A stretch of DNA of 64,000 bases from Pomphorhynchus laevis (taxonomy: Eukaryota; Acanthocephala; Palaeacanthocephala; Echinorhynchida; Pomphorhynchidae), in the NCBI GenBank assembly GCA_012934845.2, contig WNNJ02002311.1, positions 1 to 64,000 on the forward strand, in the 5' to 3' direction. Under the pieces are notes generated by a model. The model was given only the letters and a program-made list of their open reading frames with translations. It was not told where the DNA came from and did not search any database. The position numbers and the translations under genes were made by a program. Positions 9,505 through 20,406 of this stretch are shown piece after piece; position 1 is the first letter of the stretch; every line of letters begins with the position of its first letter.

Positions 9505-10730
9505 CAGGGTCTTTCAAGTTAAAGTTTCTTTTTAAAAAATGTATTGTTCTGACAACTATCACTGTTTCAAAAAACTTTTTCTCCAGATATCAAGTAGAAG
9601 GTTCACGATTTACTGAAATGGATTGTATTTCGCTTGAGAACCGTATAAACACGATAAAAATCCACTACGAAAATGGTGGAGCAGTAAAAACAACATTTCG
9701 CAAAATTGTCCACATTTTTGGTCGATATAATCGTCCTACGGAGTCAGGAATAAAGAAGTTGGTCGAAAAATTTGAGTCGACTGGATCGGTACAAGACAGA
9801 AGTACACCAGAGCACAATCGTCACATGCGTTCAGCTAAAAATATCGCTGCTGTTCCCGAAAGCATCGAGGAAGATAAAAATTTATCGATTGAACGACGTT
9901 CACAGCAATTGGGCCTATCTGCAACCACCACATGGAGAATTTTGCGTCAGGACTTAGTTCTCAAGCCTTACAAAATTCAGCTGGTGCAAAAGTTGAATCC
10001 GAACGATCATCAGCAACGTCGACAATTCTCTGATTTTGTTCAGCAACAACCTCATGATTTTGCCGGATTTAGGCACTGGAAAATCCACGGCAGTATGTAG
10101 AGAAGCCACTACACTCCTCTCGTGTAACTGTTTGGTGCGCATTTTGGTATAGTGGAGTCATTGGACCGTTTTTCTTCGAGAACGTATATGGAAATGCGCT
10201 TACCGTCAACGGACTGCGATATCGGAAATGCTCACAACTTTCTTTTACTATATTGTTGATGGTATTGATATGGAGGATATGTGGTTTCAACAATACGGTG
10301 CGAAATGCCATACAGCTAATAAAACAATAAAGCTATTGGAATCGAAATTCAAGGGAAGAATACTCTCCCGAAATGCAGATGCAAATTGGCCCCCAAGATC
10401 TTCGGATTTAACACCTTTGGATTATTTTCTGTGGGGCCATCTTAACGACAGGGTTTATGCTAACAAACCAGAATCCATTGAAGCACTAAAAGACAACATT
10501 CGGCGCGAAATTAAGGAGATAGAACCACAAATATGCCGAAATGTAATTGAAAATTTCGGCAAAAGGATTGACGTCTGTAAGCGTTCCCACGGTGGGCATT
10601 CACACGATATAGTTTATCATTCTTAAATTGTAGAACGTGTACTATACATCGACAAAAAATATATGATTTTTCTTTCACAATGTGTGTTTAATTCCAATTT
10701 TAAAAAGAAACTCGAACTTGAAAGACCCTG
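9505..10730 (+). mobile_element. mariner-family DNA transposon, internally deleted
   Basis: 1226 bp bounded by inverted repeats that begin CAGGGTCTTTCAAGTT at 9505 and end in AACTTGAAAGACCCTG at 10730. The outer 26 to 30 bases match with few differences. TA duplications flank it (9503-9504 and 10731-10732), as expected for Tc1/mariner. It sits in prefoldin intron 3. Transposase sequence fills most of it but is broken, so the element is non-autonomous. Good inverted repeats with a badly damaged ORF suggest either moderate age or cross-mobilisation after damage. Confidence 0.93.
9618..10626 (+). pseudogene. mariner transposase (dead)
   Basis: ATG at 9618 is followed by an N-terminal helix-turn-helix region (ENRINTIKIHYENGGAVKTT, then FGRYNRPTESGIKKLVEKFE). 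A second DNA-binding helix region (SIERRSQQLGLSATTTWRIL) follows. The frame is lost at about 10070-10100. The interval that should carry the first catalytic Asp (the SDEAHF region) is missing, and the sequence resumes in another frame with RVTVWCAFW near 10118. After a second shift, 10228-10626 gives WFQQYGAKCHTANKTIKLLE, WPPRSSDLTPLDYFLWG and the C-terminal end. The second catalytic Asp of the usual QQDGA is Tyr here. Lacking at least two catalytic residues and one frame, it is inactive. The N-terminal type resembles the DUF4817-bearing mariner proteins of arthropods and other invertebrates. Confidence 0.9.
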
Positions 10731-10732
10731 TA

Positions 10733-11090
10733 CAATCAAGAATTTTAGAAACCTGAATTTTATACTTTCTGATGCTATTGCAGAAGTAATCATGACAACA
10801 TTTTTAGATTATAAGATTAATAATTCCAGGTTACAAGATTTTAATATAATAAATAATATTAATTTATATACTTATTTTAAATTCAGGTAACAAGGTTCGG
10901 CTGCGAAAATTGTTATTAAAATATGCACATATTGATTCTTAAAGGACCAGAAGGACCGTGGGGAATCTTACAGGCATTAATGATATACTCGCTAGTAAAT
11001 AATAAAGATTTTCTTAAATACAACCAATGTTAGTGTTATGCAACAACTAAAAAAAGAAACATGTATCAAAAATACAAGAAGGAAAAGTCA
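10733..11090. other. AT-rich intron sequence
   Basis: Lies between the mariner and the 3' end of the Jockey/I-like LINE, within prefoldin intron 3. No feature recognised. Confidence 0.4.
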
Positions 11091-11129
11091 TTTAACCAGT
11101 CGAGAATAAAAGTCTTCTTCAATCTTAAA

Positions 11130-13585
11130 GGCCTCAGGTCCAGCAGGATCTGAGCACCCTAGCCAATCCAACACGCCGCTTTTCGACTGAACCACCCGGG
11201 ATCTTTCACCCACGAAGAATCCAATCGAGACGGACAATGTTCGGTAATCGCGAGGTGAAGAGCTTAAGAAACCTTAGTCTTTGTTCCGGGGGACGTCCTG
11301 TTGAAAAGAAGACAAATCCCAAGATAGCCCAAGTACCCCAGAGGCGCACTTGGGTTTTCTCTTTCAATGACAGATTTTGGGCCCGTTTCAGGACCCATCT
11401 AGCTTTCTTCAGAATACGTTTAAGTCTATCCAGGTCGGCTTTCGCCGAACACTTAACCGTAATGGTAAACCCCAGGTATTTTACTCGACTCGGGAAGACA
11501 GGGAGGGGTTGATTAGCCAAAATGGAGGAGATCGCAGAAAGTGCTAATCTCTTAAGTTTTTGCTTTGTCGCAGGGGCGCCATGAAAGACAACAACCTGCG
11601 ATTTGGAGGAGTTTAGAACAAGGTTGGAAATGGGCAGCTGATCTTTTAATCTTGTAAAGAAACGGCTGATGTCAGAGACTACATCTTTGCACCTGCGTCC
11701 AGAGAACAGGGCTGTGGTATCATCAGCGTATACCACAAGATGTTGATCGCGTTTAAATTTTTTGTAGAGTTCAATGGAGGCAGCAAGATACAAGATTGGA
11801 GAGAGTGGGAAGCCTTGAGGCACTCCTGTAATAGGGTAGAACTGACGTGAATGAGGTTCGTCTTCATAGAAGAATCGCTTGGTGTATAGCAATATTTCCA
11901 CCCTGTTAACAATTCTCGCAGGCAACCCAAGGGATCTGAGAGAAGTGATAACAAAGGGAATGGAAATGCGGTCAAATGCAGCAGAGAAGTCAAGAAAAAC
12001 AGCCACAGCAAGCTGATGACTGTTATCTTGACAAAATTGCTTCACTTCACCTATTGCTGAATGGACCGAGCGATCTTTTACGTACCCATGAAAACCTGGT
12101 GGGATTAAATTTCGCCTACTTAGATGATCACGGATTTTACGCGCAAGCGCTTTTTCGTAAATGGAGATGAGGGAGTTTTGAATCGAAATGGGTCGCAGAT
12201 CTTTAGGACATGAAATCGACTTATTTTTAGGTATAAAAAAACCCGACGGCTGATGTTTATTCCAGCAATGTCGGACGGGGATGCTAAAAGCATTGTTATG
12301 GCAACCTCATTTTTGTGACTGTCTGTCAAAAGCTGGCAAACACGAGTGAAGAGTGGCGCATGGGTTCTGGAGGTGCCCTGGAGTGGCCCCCATGAGTTAA
12401 GGATATCTGTAACAGACAAATCCCTACTCCTGAAGTCACACCAAGGCGGGATTGGTTGGGGTGATAGATGGCTCCATAATTGTGTAGGGATAGTGACTCC
12501 TCCAAAACTTTATCAAGGCCTATTCTACCTATCCAGCCTAATGCTCTATCCTTCCAACAGACAAACTTCTCCTTCGTGAATATCTTCCAGAAGGAAGACT
12601 GAGGAGGGCTAAGGCGAGAAATGCTTGCCTTATCTCTGCTCAGCTGAAACCTATATTTAGTGCTCCAGTATTCATTCGAGAGTGCTTGTCTGGTGGAAAC
12701 ACAGAGATTATGAAGGTTTAGCATTTTAGCTAGGACCTTGAGTTTTGTTGGAGTGGGATTGTATATACGACCTTTATAGGTCGTCGATAATATCGCGGTA
12801 GCTTGCGAAGAGAGGTAGGTGTTAAATTCGGTCAAATTCTCATTCCCAATTCGGGGGAAGAGTTGGATAGCTGCCTGAAAGAAGGCCACCCTGACGGGAT
12901 CAAAGTAGAACCTTCTCCTCAGCAACGCATCTTCCTCTAACCTCCAACGAATTAGGTCATGAGAGGTGATCTGTTTTTGGCGCTACTGCTCAGTACAGAT
13001 TGGTTTCAACAACCACATCTTATGAAGCAGTAATATGTAAAGGAGTGAATTAGTATTTACGCAATGAAAGGTCGGTGATGGTGGTTTGTGAATAAGATAG
13101 TCGTTCCTGGCTCTGCGGCTTGCTGCATTAATCCGACGACCAGTTCTGTCGTTGAAGTCACCAAGTAACATGTCATAGCCACTACCTAATATACTATCCA
13201 GAAGGTCACGGTTCTTGTGAATTTCTCCTGGCCGTATATAAATATTGGCTATACTGATGCATTTACCGTTCTTACGAAGTGATATAGCTAAACAAGATAG
13301 GGCTGGACAAGAATAGTTAAGAAGGAGGGAAGATCTTAGGGAGCATTTAACTAAGGTTAAAAGACCTTGAGATGAAGAGGAGTGAGGAGGGGTTATATAC
13401 GGAGTGAAGTGGGTGTATATATGCTGAGGGATAAATCGAGTATCATCATGAGGGATACGTATAGACCGCGTCTCCTGAAGGACTATAACATCTGCATCTC
13501 TACCAGATAAAAGGCTAAGGGCAGAAGCACCTCTCGAATTCCACTGAAGGATATTCAGTGAAAACAGCTCTTGATTACTTTGCAT
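11130..13585 (-). pseudogene. LINE ORF2, endonuclease-reverse transcriptase (copy A)
   Basis: Endonuclease 13585-12983: ILQWNSRGA, VIVLQETRS with the catalytic Glu, IANIYIRPG and MLLGDFND. The usual SDH motif at its end reads SHD, and the same SHD is seen in copy B and at 28240. Linker 12925-12326: RVAFFQAAIQLFPRIGNENL and others. RT 12045-11206: AVFLDFSAAFDR (motif A), GVPQGFPLSP (motif B), LVVYADDTTALF (motif C) and VKYLGFTI. A shift near 12300 and another near 12050 separate linker and RT, so about three breaks prevent a full product. The thumb and C-terminal region ends near 11130. Confidence 0.88.
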
Positions 13586-13753
13586 GGTGTTAGTTTAGCT
13601 GGAAGGGGATTGCCACACCCTAGACTGAGCTAGGGGTGGAAGGATTGCCCCCTCCACCACTAGTGCCGCCCAGAGTGGGTACTTGCCCCCGGGCATTATC
13701 ATCATTTCCCTTTGAGGCGCTTATATTACAGCCCTTCAGCATTTTGCCGATCT

Positions 13754-14773
13754 TTATGGGGGAACGGCATGGACCGAAGCCGCTCGTTTCTTGGATTCCG
13801 GAAGAGCCGGAACAGAAGCTGCCGGAGGGAAGAACATGACTGACAGTTGGTGGGCGATCAGTTTCTCGATATCCTTTAGTGTAGACTGTCTTTGTGAATG
13901 CAGCAAACGTATGATGTCGTTATCTGGCATTCTTGTGGTCGCGTTTGCCGCATTGGATGTAGGCACTCTTGTATGTACTCTTGTAGGCGTGCAGTGTCTG
14001 CTACAGTAATCCTTGAATGATTGGCATTTCCTAGCCCAGGCCGGATGTGCACCCCCACAATTAGAACATTTGCGAGGAGAGTTGCACTTGCCGCCGTCCT
14101 GTTGACAGTCAGCTCTACCACAAAAACTGCAATTTCTGACAGACGAACAGCTTGACTCCCAATGTCCCCATCTGTGGCATTTGTTGCAATGGGGGTATGT
14201 CTTGTCGTCCATACTCATGATCTCGAACGATAAATTATGCCCCATGAATGGATTGAAAGCTGAGTTTGCCTGAATTGAAGCGGTGTCGAGAGATGCCGAG
14301 ACGAATGCGAAGGGGAGAGGAGTACCGTTTCCCCCGATCACTGTACGAAGATTGTAAACTTTGAACAACAATTCCAACTCTTAAATATCATCTGTTTCTA
14401 ACAAGGATGGAATATTAGAAACTTTGAGTGAGGCCATAATAGGAAGACTTTTCAAAGAAGCCAAATTCGAAAGATTTTTCTGGAAAAACGTTTCATACTC
14501 CACTGCTAAACCAGGAGTTGCGAAGGAGATTTTAATTTCGGATGCGTAATACCGTATAGAGTTAAATAACACACGGTTTTTTAAAGGAATTGTAAATTCA
14601 CGCAAAAACACGTTAAACAAATTTTGTCGTTCAATGGGTTTTATTAATTTTATAATCATTAGATTTTTTGCCTTGGGAATAGGGGGAAGCTCCACTATCC
14701 CGTCGTGGGAGTTTGATAATAAATCACTAACCTTGAACGCTGTATTCGAAGAACAAACTTGTATATTGTCCAA
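13754..14773 (-). pseudogene. LINE ORF1, zinc-knuckle RNA-binding protein (copy A)
   Basis: 14773-14381 encodes an N-terminal domain (SHDGIVELPPIPKAKNLMII, then KLIKPIERQNLFNVFLREFT) shaped like the RRM-type fold common in this LINE group. 14377-13754 carries three cysteine knuckles: CNKCHRWGHWESSC, CSFCGRADCQQDGGKC and CSNCGGAHPAWARKC. The two halves are separated by one stop and shift at about 14380. In Jockey and I elements such a protein binds the LINE RNA in the ribonucleoprotein. Confidence 0.85.
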
Positions 14774-14840
14774 GTTGAGATTTTTTTCATTCCGTTTTGA
14801 GCATTATTGAGGGAGCTTTGATGTTCCGACACTTTTACAC

Positions 14841-15390
14841 TGTTGTACATTTTTTTTGTCTCTGTTTAAATTGTTGCTATATTCCATTTCGTATACTCGC
14901 TAGTAATACTTTTAAACTTACTGTTTGGCTTCCAGTGCATACCGGTCAAAGTTGAATTGGGTGTGTTCGTTATCGCGAAGGCGCATGAGGGATGGGTTTT
15001 AATAAATGTTTGTTTTACTGCCATATATCCAATCATTTCGTTTACTTGTAATAATGTCTTCTTCCCACTTTAATCAAACAGTATACGACACACTTGATGT
15101 ATTTTACATTCCTTCAAAGTTTCTTAATGATATTTTCATAACAGTCTCGTTAATCAATGATGTATCGTTAATCAATATTAGAAGGTTGTTATTGGAGCGT
15201 GATCATTGCAACAAACATGTTACTAGCATTGTATTTTGCCAAATAAGGAAAGAAATTATAATTAGCTTTATAATTATCGATTGAACTTCTTAATTAACAA
15301 AATTAATATAATATATGACATTCGATAACATTTACCGGTCTTTAAAGATTAAAAAAAATACGTATTGAGAATACAAAATGTTTAACTTAC
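14841..15390. other. intron sequence
   Basis: AT-rich DNA between the LINE 5' end and prefoldin exon 3. A 92-codon frame at 15006-15284 has no motif and is probably chance. Confidence 0.4.
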
Positions 15391-15500
15391 TTTTTTAACA
15401 GGGGGTATTATAGCTTTCAGTTTAACATTACCCGAGAAGCTAAAGTCAGCAATAACTTCTTTATTCTGATCCATATCAGTGTGTAGCTTATTTAGTATGC
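15391..15500 (-). CDS. VBP1: prefoldin subunit 3, exon 3
   Basis: Acceptor CGTTTTAG and donor GTAAGTTAAA bound 110 bases on the minus strand. The two leading bases complete a Ser codon split from exon 2. It reads ILNKLHTDMDQNKEVIADFS, then FSGNVKLKAIIPPVKK, and ends on a codon boundary. This corresponds to the family segment ILK.M...KE......F.L.DN.Y.KA.VPPT.KV, covering the end of the first coiled-coil helix and the first beta strands. Length, phase and position agree with exon 2 and exon 4. Confidence 0.9.
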
Positions 15501-17359
15501 CTAAAACGAAAACCGTAATTTAATAGTACATTATTTCTATGAGATCATTGTCGGTAGATAAAAATAATACAAAATAAACTGCAAAGATGTTTGCCTACGA
15601 AGTTCAGACGAATATGAAGCCCTTGACAATTTTTAATGCTTTATTGTACATTAAATGTATAGTGCATTTCAACATTGTCAATTCGCAAACAAATAATTAT
15701 AAGCATTCGTCGAATCAATGCATGTTGTGATTAGGAATGTGTTTCTTCAAATTCCTAAGATAAAACATCATAAATATCGCATGATATTTACTTTATAATT
15801 TGACTACTGCCAAACTAACAGAGTAACTGCTATACAAAAAATGGTCAATGACAATCGGCTAAATGCGACGTTTTGAAGTGGCATGGCCACGTATGTGGAT
15901 TTATTAGTTTCCAAAAAATATAATAAAGATTCGTTATCTATGAGGGTTAAATCGAGTAGAAATTAAAAATTGCGATTATTTGATCATTAAATTTATAATC
16001 ATTATTTTTATCACAAAAGTTAGTGTTATAAAATTAGTATTCACTGACATACCAGTTTGAAATGGAAACATGAATTCATAGTGAATTAAAATATTTAGTT
16101 TTAATTCAATAGTTTTTAATTATTTCCAATAGCTTTTGAAAACAAAAAATATTGATACATTGATTCTTATACTTTGAAATTGAGAAAATCAATTGACTAA
16201 ATGTTTGATTAAAAACGCCCAACTTTTACGGTAAAAATGCGTTATTATTTTAGTAAAAAAGAAGTTATTGAAGGATATTTTTGCGACGCACTTAGAACAA
16301 TCTTATTAGTTTTTGACGGCTACTCATAGCTAAATAAAAAAGACCGCACACTTGTCCGAGGAAATCTGTAATTATGAAACTTAAAATTAATCATAATAAA
16401 AAGATTAATATGGAGGATCACTCACTCCCCTTATCTGATGAAAATAACTGCCATATTAATTTAGGTACTATCATGATATACATACTTGATTGACGGATTG
16501 CCCTAGTCTTTAGAAGGGAATATTATCTATATGACATGTGTTTAATGAAGTTCTAGATTAAACTAACTTCAGTGTTATCATGTTAGGAATGTTAAAATGA
16601 CGAACACCTTAGTCATCAACTAAGTGTATGACATTAATCTGCTTCTGATAAAATCTGTTAAGACAGGTATCAACTTTAGTAGAATAAGGTTGGTTAGATT
16701 CGAGCAGAAAAACTTTGACAGCTCTAACATACCTGTCAACTTTGACCAATACTACACGCTAATCTACTTAAATAATTCGGACACTATGCCTACAACTTTG
16801 AGAACTTCACTATCTCTTTCAACTCTGTCAATTATGGCATTTCCGACAGCCATGAAGACTTCAACAACTCACAATCGAATACAGCATAAAGACCGTTTTT
16901 CTTCACTGAACACTATTATGTTACTCGTCCTTTTACTAACGAATCTGTTGATATAGTAATTCTAGTTATTTTGCTTAATGATGACCACCAATCCTCCTCA
17001 AAGATTTATCATATCAACAGATAAATTAGTTGTCCTGAAGATTACGATAACATCTATCGAATTTTTTTTATAAATGTGATCATCTTCATTTCATTAATAT
17101 CTAATATCACACGCTGTTGACTGTGTCGTGGACGTTTGCTGTAGATTATAAATATATAAAAGATCGATCGAATCTACAATTTTATAGATACGTTTTGTAA
17201 ATATCCTAAGTCTTTAAATAATTGACTGTAATTTACAAAAACTCATAACTAGTTGGCTGCATTTATAAATTGACTATTTATAAATTGGTTAGCATCACAG
17301 TATGCAATACAAAAAGCAATATCAGAAGAATGGGAACAGTTGTTTCCCATGTTTAAGAA
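15501..17359. other. prefoldin intron 2, left part
   Basis: AT-rich. Near 16930-17024 the sequence CTGTTGATAT has an inverted match ATATCAACAG. An 111-codon frame at 16624-16956 has no recognised motif. No gene is visible. Confidence 0.4.
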
Positions 17360-17925
17360 AAGGGGCCGAAACCTGATAGCATAGCAACTACTCCAGATGA
17401 CATCTAATCATTATACTGATACAACGTCTGCTATTTATTAGCCAATGTATAATAATTGTCTTTTACTTAATTAAATTTCATTTTTTATTTTAACTTTATA
17501 TAAGTTATATTAAATATAATAAAAATATTTATTATTTAAAATTATTTACAATTTAATTATTTAAATTGTATAAAAAATAACTTTTTAATTTTAAATGTGA
17601 AAGAGCAAAGAAGCGATACACGTATCATACTAACATGTTGAACATAATGGTTATCCTCAAATCAGTATCACATGCAAATAATACAGCTTATATAAGTCTT
17701 GTGATTTCATCTTTAAAGAAATTAGTCATTTATTCATCAATCTATTTATTATAATGCATTGTATGTTGTATTAACTTTATAAAAAATTATACGCTAACTT
17801 TATAGAAATAAATTATATCGAATATTATCTGATTGTTTTTTTATAATTATTCAAATTTTATTTAGCATTATTTTTTTAATTTATAAATAATATAAAATAC
17901 GTAGACGCAGTTAGCTCATGAGATT
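17360..17925 (+). repeat. family X short repeat, diverged copy 3
   Basis: 17367-17470 matches the hammerhead-bearing part of family X (GGGGCCGAAACCTGATAGCATAGCA, then ATGACATCTAATC and GATACAACGTCTG). The CUGAUGA strand is changed to CAGATGA and the GUA strand is missing. 17850-17925 matches the far end of family X (AAATACGTAGACGCAGTTAGCT). An AT-rich insertion of about 150 bp makes it longer than the copies at 19160 and 47845. It is an old, decayed copy. Confidence 0.6.
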
Positions 17926-18493
17926 TACTCTATTGTGGGAAAGATAATACAGCAATTTATCTATTATAACTAAAAATGCCTGATTCATTATTGATGTTTA
18001 TATTCATTATTGATATTCATTATTTGTTTCACAAACGATTATTGTGAACAAATCGCAAAATAGATGGGATTGTCACAACGGTCATGAAATATAATTGATG
18101 CGGAATAACCTTACATGTCGATTTGATAAACATAAAGGCCAAACTAAAGAATGGACAGATTGTTTTTAAAGTAATCCATTAAATGCGAATCAAGTTACAA
18201 ACAGTAAAATTTCTTGTCTTATAAAATGTATTTTTGCCTGAATTAATAATAATTAGGATTAGGAGCGTTTTAGATGGTAGGGTGCGAACGACCTGTTGTG
18301 TAATCAAATGCGAAGCCTTGTAGAGCAATATGTACATAATTAAATAAAACTCATTTGTTTGATATTTAATTAGATTACTGAATTACTATCATTCACTAAA
18401 TGATACAATTTACTATTTCCACATTTTATGTAATCAGATTTTGTAGATTTGGATTACTTAAAAGACTGAAAATATTTGTTTGATGTTAATTTG

Positions 18494-18496
<3 letters not shown>
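17926..18496. other. AT-rich intron sequence
   Basis: No gene or repeat recognised. It ends in a TA dinucleotide run. Confidence 0.4.

Positions 18497-18529
<33 letters not shown>
18497..18529. repeat. TA microsatellite
   Basis: About 16 TA units, directly followed by the long hairpin at 18527-18617. Confidence 0.95.
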
Positions 18530-18530
<1 letters not shown>

Positions 18531-18617
18531 CATAAAAGTTTCGTTTGAATCGGTATTGCTCGAGATTGCGAATAGCAATCTCGAGCAATACCGATTCAAA
18601 CGAAACTTTTATGATTA
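18527..18617. repeat. perfect 43-bp inverted repeat (hairpin)
   Basis: 18527-18569 (TAATCATAAAAGTTTCGTTT...) is perfectly complementary to 18575-18617, with a 5-base loop (18570-18574). Not one mismatch in 43 bp implies a very recent origin or an assembly or replication fold-back. It starts exactly at the edge of the TA microsatellite and is followed by sequence leading into family Y copy 2. Confidence 0.95.
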
Positions 18618-18785
18618 CATAGAAAGAATTGATCCACTCAATCTCGGTTTCTTACAGTCAAGCATCCAAAAGTTTGATCCTCTGGTTGTTTATGATGGTC
18701 TGCATTGCAAATTGTTGGATTTAAGAGCTAACGCCACCAACAATTTAAGCTAGATGTCGGAAATGCATTTTCACAATGTCACAGA

Positions 18786-18856
18786 GGCAGCCGAAACGGC
18801 GTGTGATAGTTCATCTTACTGACGATGGCTGCCGGCTATTACATGACCGTCTAGGA
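18786..18856 (+). ncRNA. hammerhead-like RNA motif, family Y copy 2 (permuted strand order)
   Basis: GAAA 18793-18796, CTGACGA 18819-18825 and GTC 18849-18851. Helix II is GGCAGCC 18786-18792 with GGCTGCC 18827-18833, seven perfect bp after one extra T. Helix III is 18802-18809 with 18836-18843 (8 bp, one G-U) plus CGG/CCG next to the core. Helix I is TCTTA 18814-18818 with TAGGA 18852-18856. Compared with copies 1 and 3 the helix bases differ but pairing is kept. The tail to about 18900 (GAGTGA, then TCGATTTGAACTC) also aligns with copy 1. Confidence 0.6.
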
Positions 18857-18905
18857 GTGACGAAAGTTTGCAGACTGAAGAATATGCTCGATTTGAACTC
18901 TTACT

Positions 18906-18908
<3 letters not shown>

Positions 18909-18966
<58 letters not shown>
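18909..18966. repeat. TA microsatellite
   Basis: About 28 TA units immediately after the family Y copy 2 tail. They create a meaningless Ile-Tyr reading frame. Confidence 0.95.
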
Positions 18967-18968
<2 letters not shown>

Positions 18969-19159
18969 TAATTGAAAACACTCCACATTGCTAGATCATT
19001 CATAGATTCGATTTTAATTTCTAAATATTGTTCCAATAGAAACAATTAAACCATAATGTCAATGTGTGTTCACTATATATTATCGCTAATACTATAACAC
19101 TGTCCTTCGGAACTAAGATGTGAGTGCATATTTATATGTTATATATAACATATTTTTCA

Positions 19160-19495
19160 TCAGAGGAAATTTCATTAGAGAAAATACGTCATTAGCATGT
19201 ATTTGGCCCCGCTGCTATGTTGGGTAGAGGAGTTAGGGATCGAAACCTGATAGTATAGCAGTTCCTCCTGATGACCTCTAATTCTTATTCTGATACAACG
19301 TCTGTTATTTATTAGTCAATTCATAAAAATGACGTTTATTTTAAATTTCAATTTTTTATTTTAACTTGATTTAAATTATAAAAAATCTCAAAATAATTAT
19401 TTATTTTATTATTTAATTATTAAATTTTGATTTATCACTATTATGTTTTGCTTATTTTATTATTATATTAAATACGTAGACTCAGTTTGCTGGTT
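19160..19495 (+). repeat. family X short repeat, copy 2
   Basis: About 335 bp, over 85 percent like 47845-48170 by eye. It begins at CAGAGGAAAT, has AAATACGTCATTAGCATGTATTT, carries the hammerhead-like core at 19212-19281, then AT-rich sequence, and ends AAATACGTAGACTCAGTTTGCT. It has no coding capacity and no terminal inverted repeats, so it is not a MITE. Size, ribozyme-like core and link to a Penelope-like element at the other locus suggest a small retrozyme-like or solo-terminal element. Confidence 0.7.
19212..19281 (+). ncRNA. hammerhead-like RNA motif in family X copy 2
   Basis: GTA 19224-19226, GAAA 19242-19245 and CTGATGA 19268-19274. Helix III is CTGCTATG 19212-19219 with TATAGCAG 19254-19261. 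Helix I is GAGGAG 19227-19232 with TTCCTC 19262-19267. Helix II is TTAGGG 19233-19238 with CTCTAA 19276-19281, leaving three bases unpaired next to GAAA. The order GUA, GAAA, CUGAUGA is a circular permutation of the family Y order and again not of the canonical one. Confidence 0.5.
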
Positions 19496-19602
19496 TGATT
19501 ATATGTTGTAGGTGTTATGCATATTTATATGTTATTAATATAAATTCCTCTTTATATATTTTTCAGATAGAGCGAGAAGTGTATTTCGAATGCTATATTT
19601 TG

Positions 19603-20035
19603 TTTTTATTGCATTATCATCAAGATTTATGTAATATCATTAAATATAAAGCATCAACAATGTGTGATCATGTGAAGAACATGTTAAATAGCACAGGCAT
19701 AAATAATTCAAGTATTGTTAAATGAGCAATAAGGGAAATAATATAAAAGCTAAGGCAAACACATTAAAATAAAGGGTTTATTACATTATCATCACAATTT
19801 ATATAATATTATAAAATATAATAGTCCATAATTAGTGATCTTGTGAACAACCGGTTCAACATCACTGTCAAAAATTTTAAGCATTGCTATATGAGCAATC
19901 CCTGCAAATAATGTCATGTCTAAGGCACAAACACAGAAAAAATTGTTTTATTACATAAACATCACGATTATAAATAATATCATTAAATAGAAAACCAATA
20001 ATTAGTGATCTCGTGAACAACTGTTTTATCACCGA
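19603..20035. repeat. diverged tandem repeat, about 170-bp unit, 2.5 copies
   Basis: Units start near 19603, 19775 and 19945. Each begins TTTATT(A/G)CATTATCATCA.GATTTAT and includes TAATATCATTAAATA, GTGATC.TGTGAA and GCAATA or GCAATCC. The third unit is cut at 20035 by the LINE fragment. Unit size is satellite-like, but only 2.5 units are present. Confidence 0.7.
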
Positions 20036-20406
20036 AGAGTCGAGTAAAATACCTGGGGTTCACCGTTACAGTGAATTGATCGGCGAAAGCTGACCTGGAT
20101 AGACTTAAACGTATCATGAACAAAGCTAGGTGGGCTCCTCTGAAACGGTCCCAGCCTCTGTCATTGAATGGGATAACCAAAGTGCGTCTCTTGGGTACTT
20201 GGGATATCTCGGGATTAGTCTTCTTTTCACGAGGACATCCCCCATAACAAAGACTAAGGTTCTCAAGCTCATCATCTCGAGATTACCAACCATTGTCCGT
20301 CTTGACTGGACTTTTAAGTGTGTGAGAGACCCCGAATGGTTCAGTAAGAGGGCGGCGCGCAGGTGCGGCCAAGGGGCTCAGATCGCTCTGGACTTGAGGC
20401 CGTAAA
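20036..20406 (+). mobile_element. Jockey/I-like LINE fragment C (3' end of ORF2)
   Basis: Encodes the C-terminal part of the ORF2 seen at 11130-11480: a region like KADLDRLKRI, then TKVRLLGTWDISGLVFFSRG, KVLKLIISRLPTIVRLDWTF and the end ALDLRP with a stop at about 20404. It is 5' truncated as expected of incomplete reverse transcription, and carries at least one frame break near 20130. It lies in prefoldin intron 2, antisense to that gene. Confidence 0.8.

Larger units (their letters stand above)
11095..14840 (-). mobile_element. Jockey/I-like LINE, copy A (nearly full length, degenerate)
   Basis: About 3.7 kb on the minus strand with ORF1 (zinc-knuckle protein) at 14773-13754 and ORF2 (endonuclease plus RT) at 13585 to about 11130. 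It lies inside prefoldin intron 3, in the same orientation as that gene. Related pieces are at 43066-45715 (minus), 20036-20406 (plus), 28190-28700 (plus) and 48190-48560 (minus). Two ORFs, three CCHC-type knuckles in ORF1 and the RT style (VPQGFPLSP, YADDTTALF) place it in the Jockey/I/R1 group. I cannot fix the clade more closely. Confidence 0.88.

Noticed and set aside
9188-9562. 124-codon minus-strand gene
   Set aside because: It runs across the mariner inverted repeat, and only the 9440-9504 part matches anything (the RT-like family).
16624-16956. 110-codon ORF as a gene
   Set aside because: No motif, intronic position and base composition do not support coding.
18880-18900. tRNA-derived SINE with B box (GTTCAAATC on the minus strand)
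   Set aside because: Copy 1 of the same repeat lacks a matching B box, and no A box is present at the right distance.
18776-18994. 72-codon ORF with Ile-Tyr repeats
   Set aside because: It is family Y copy 2 read into the TA microsatellite.
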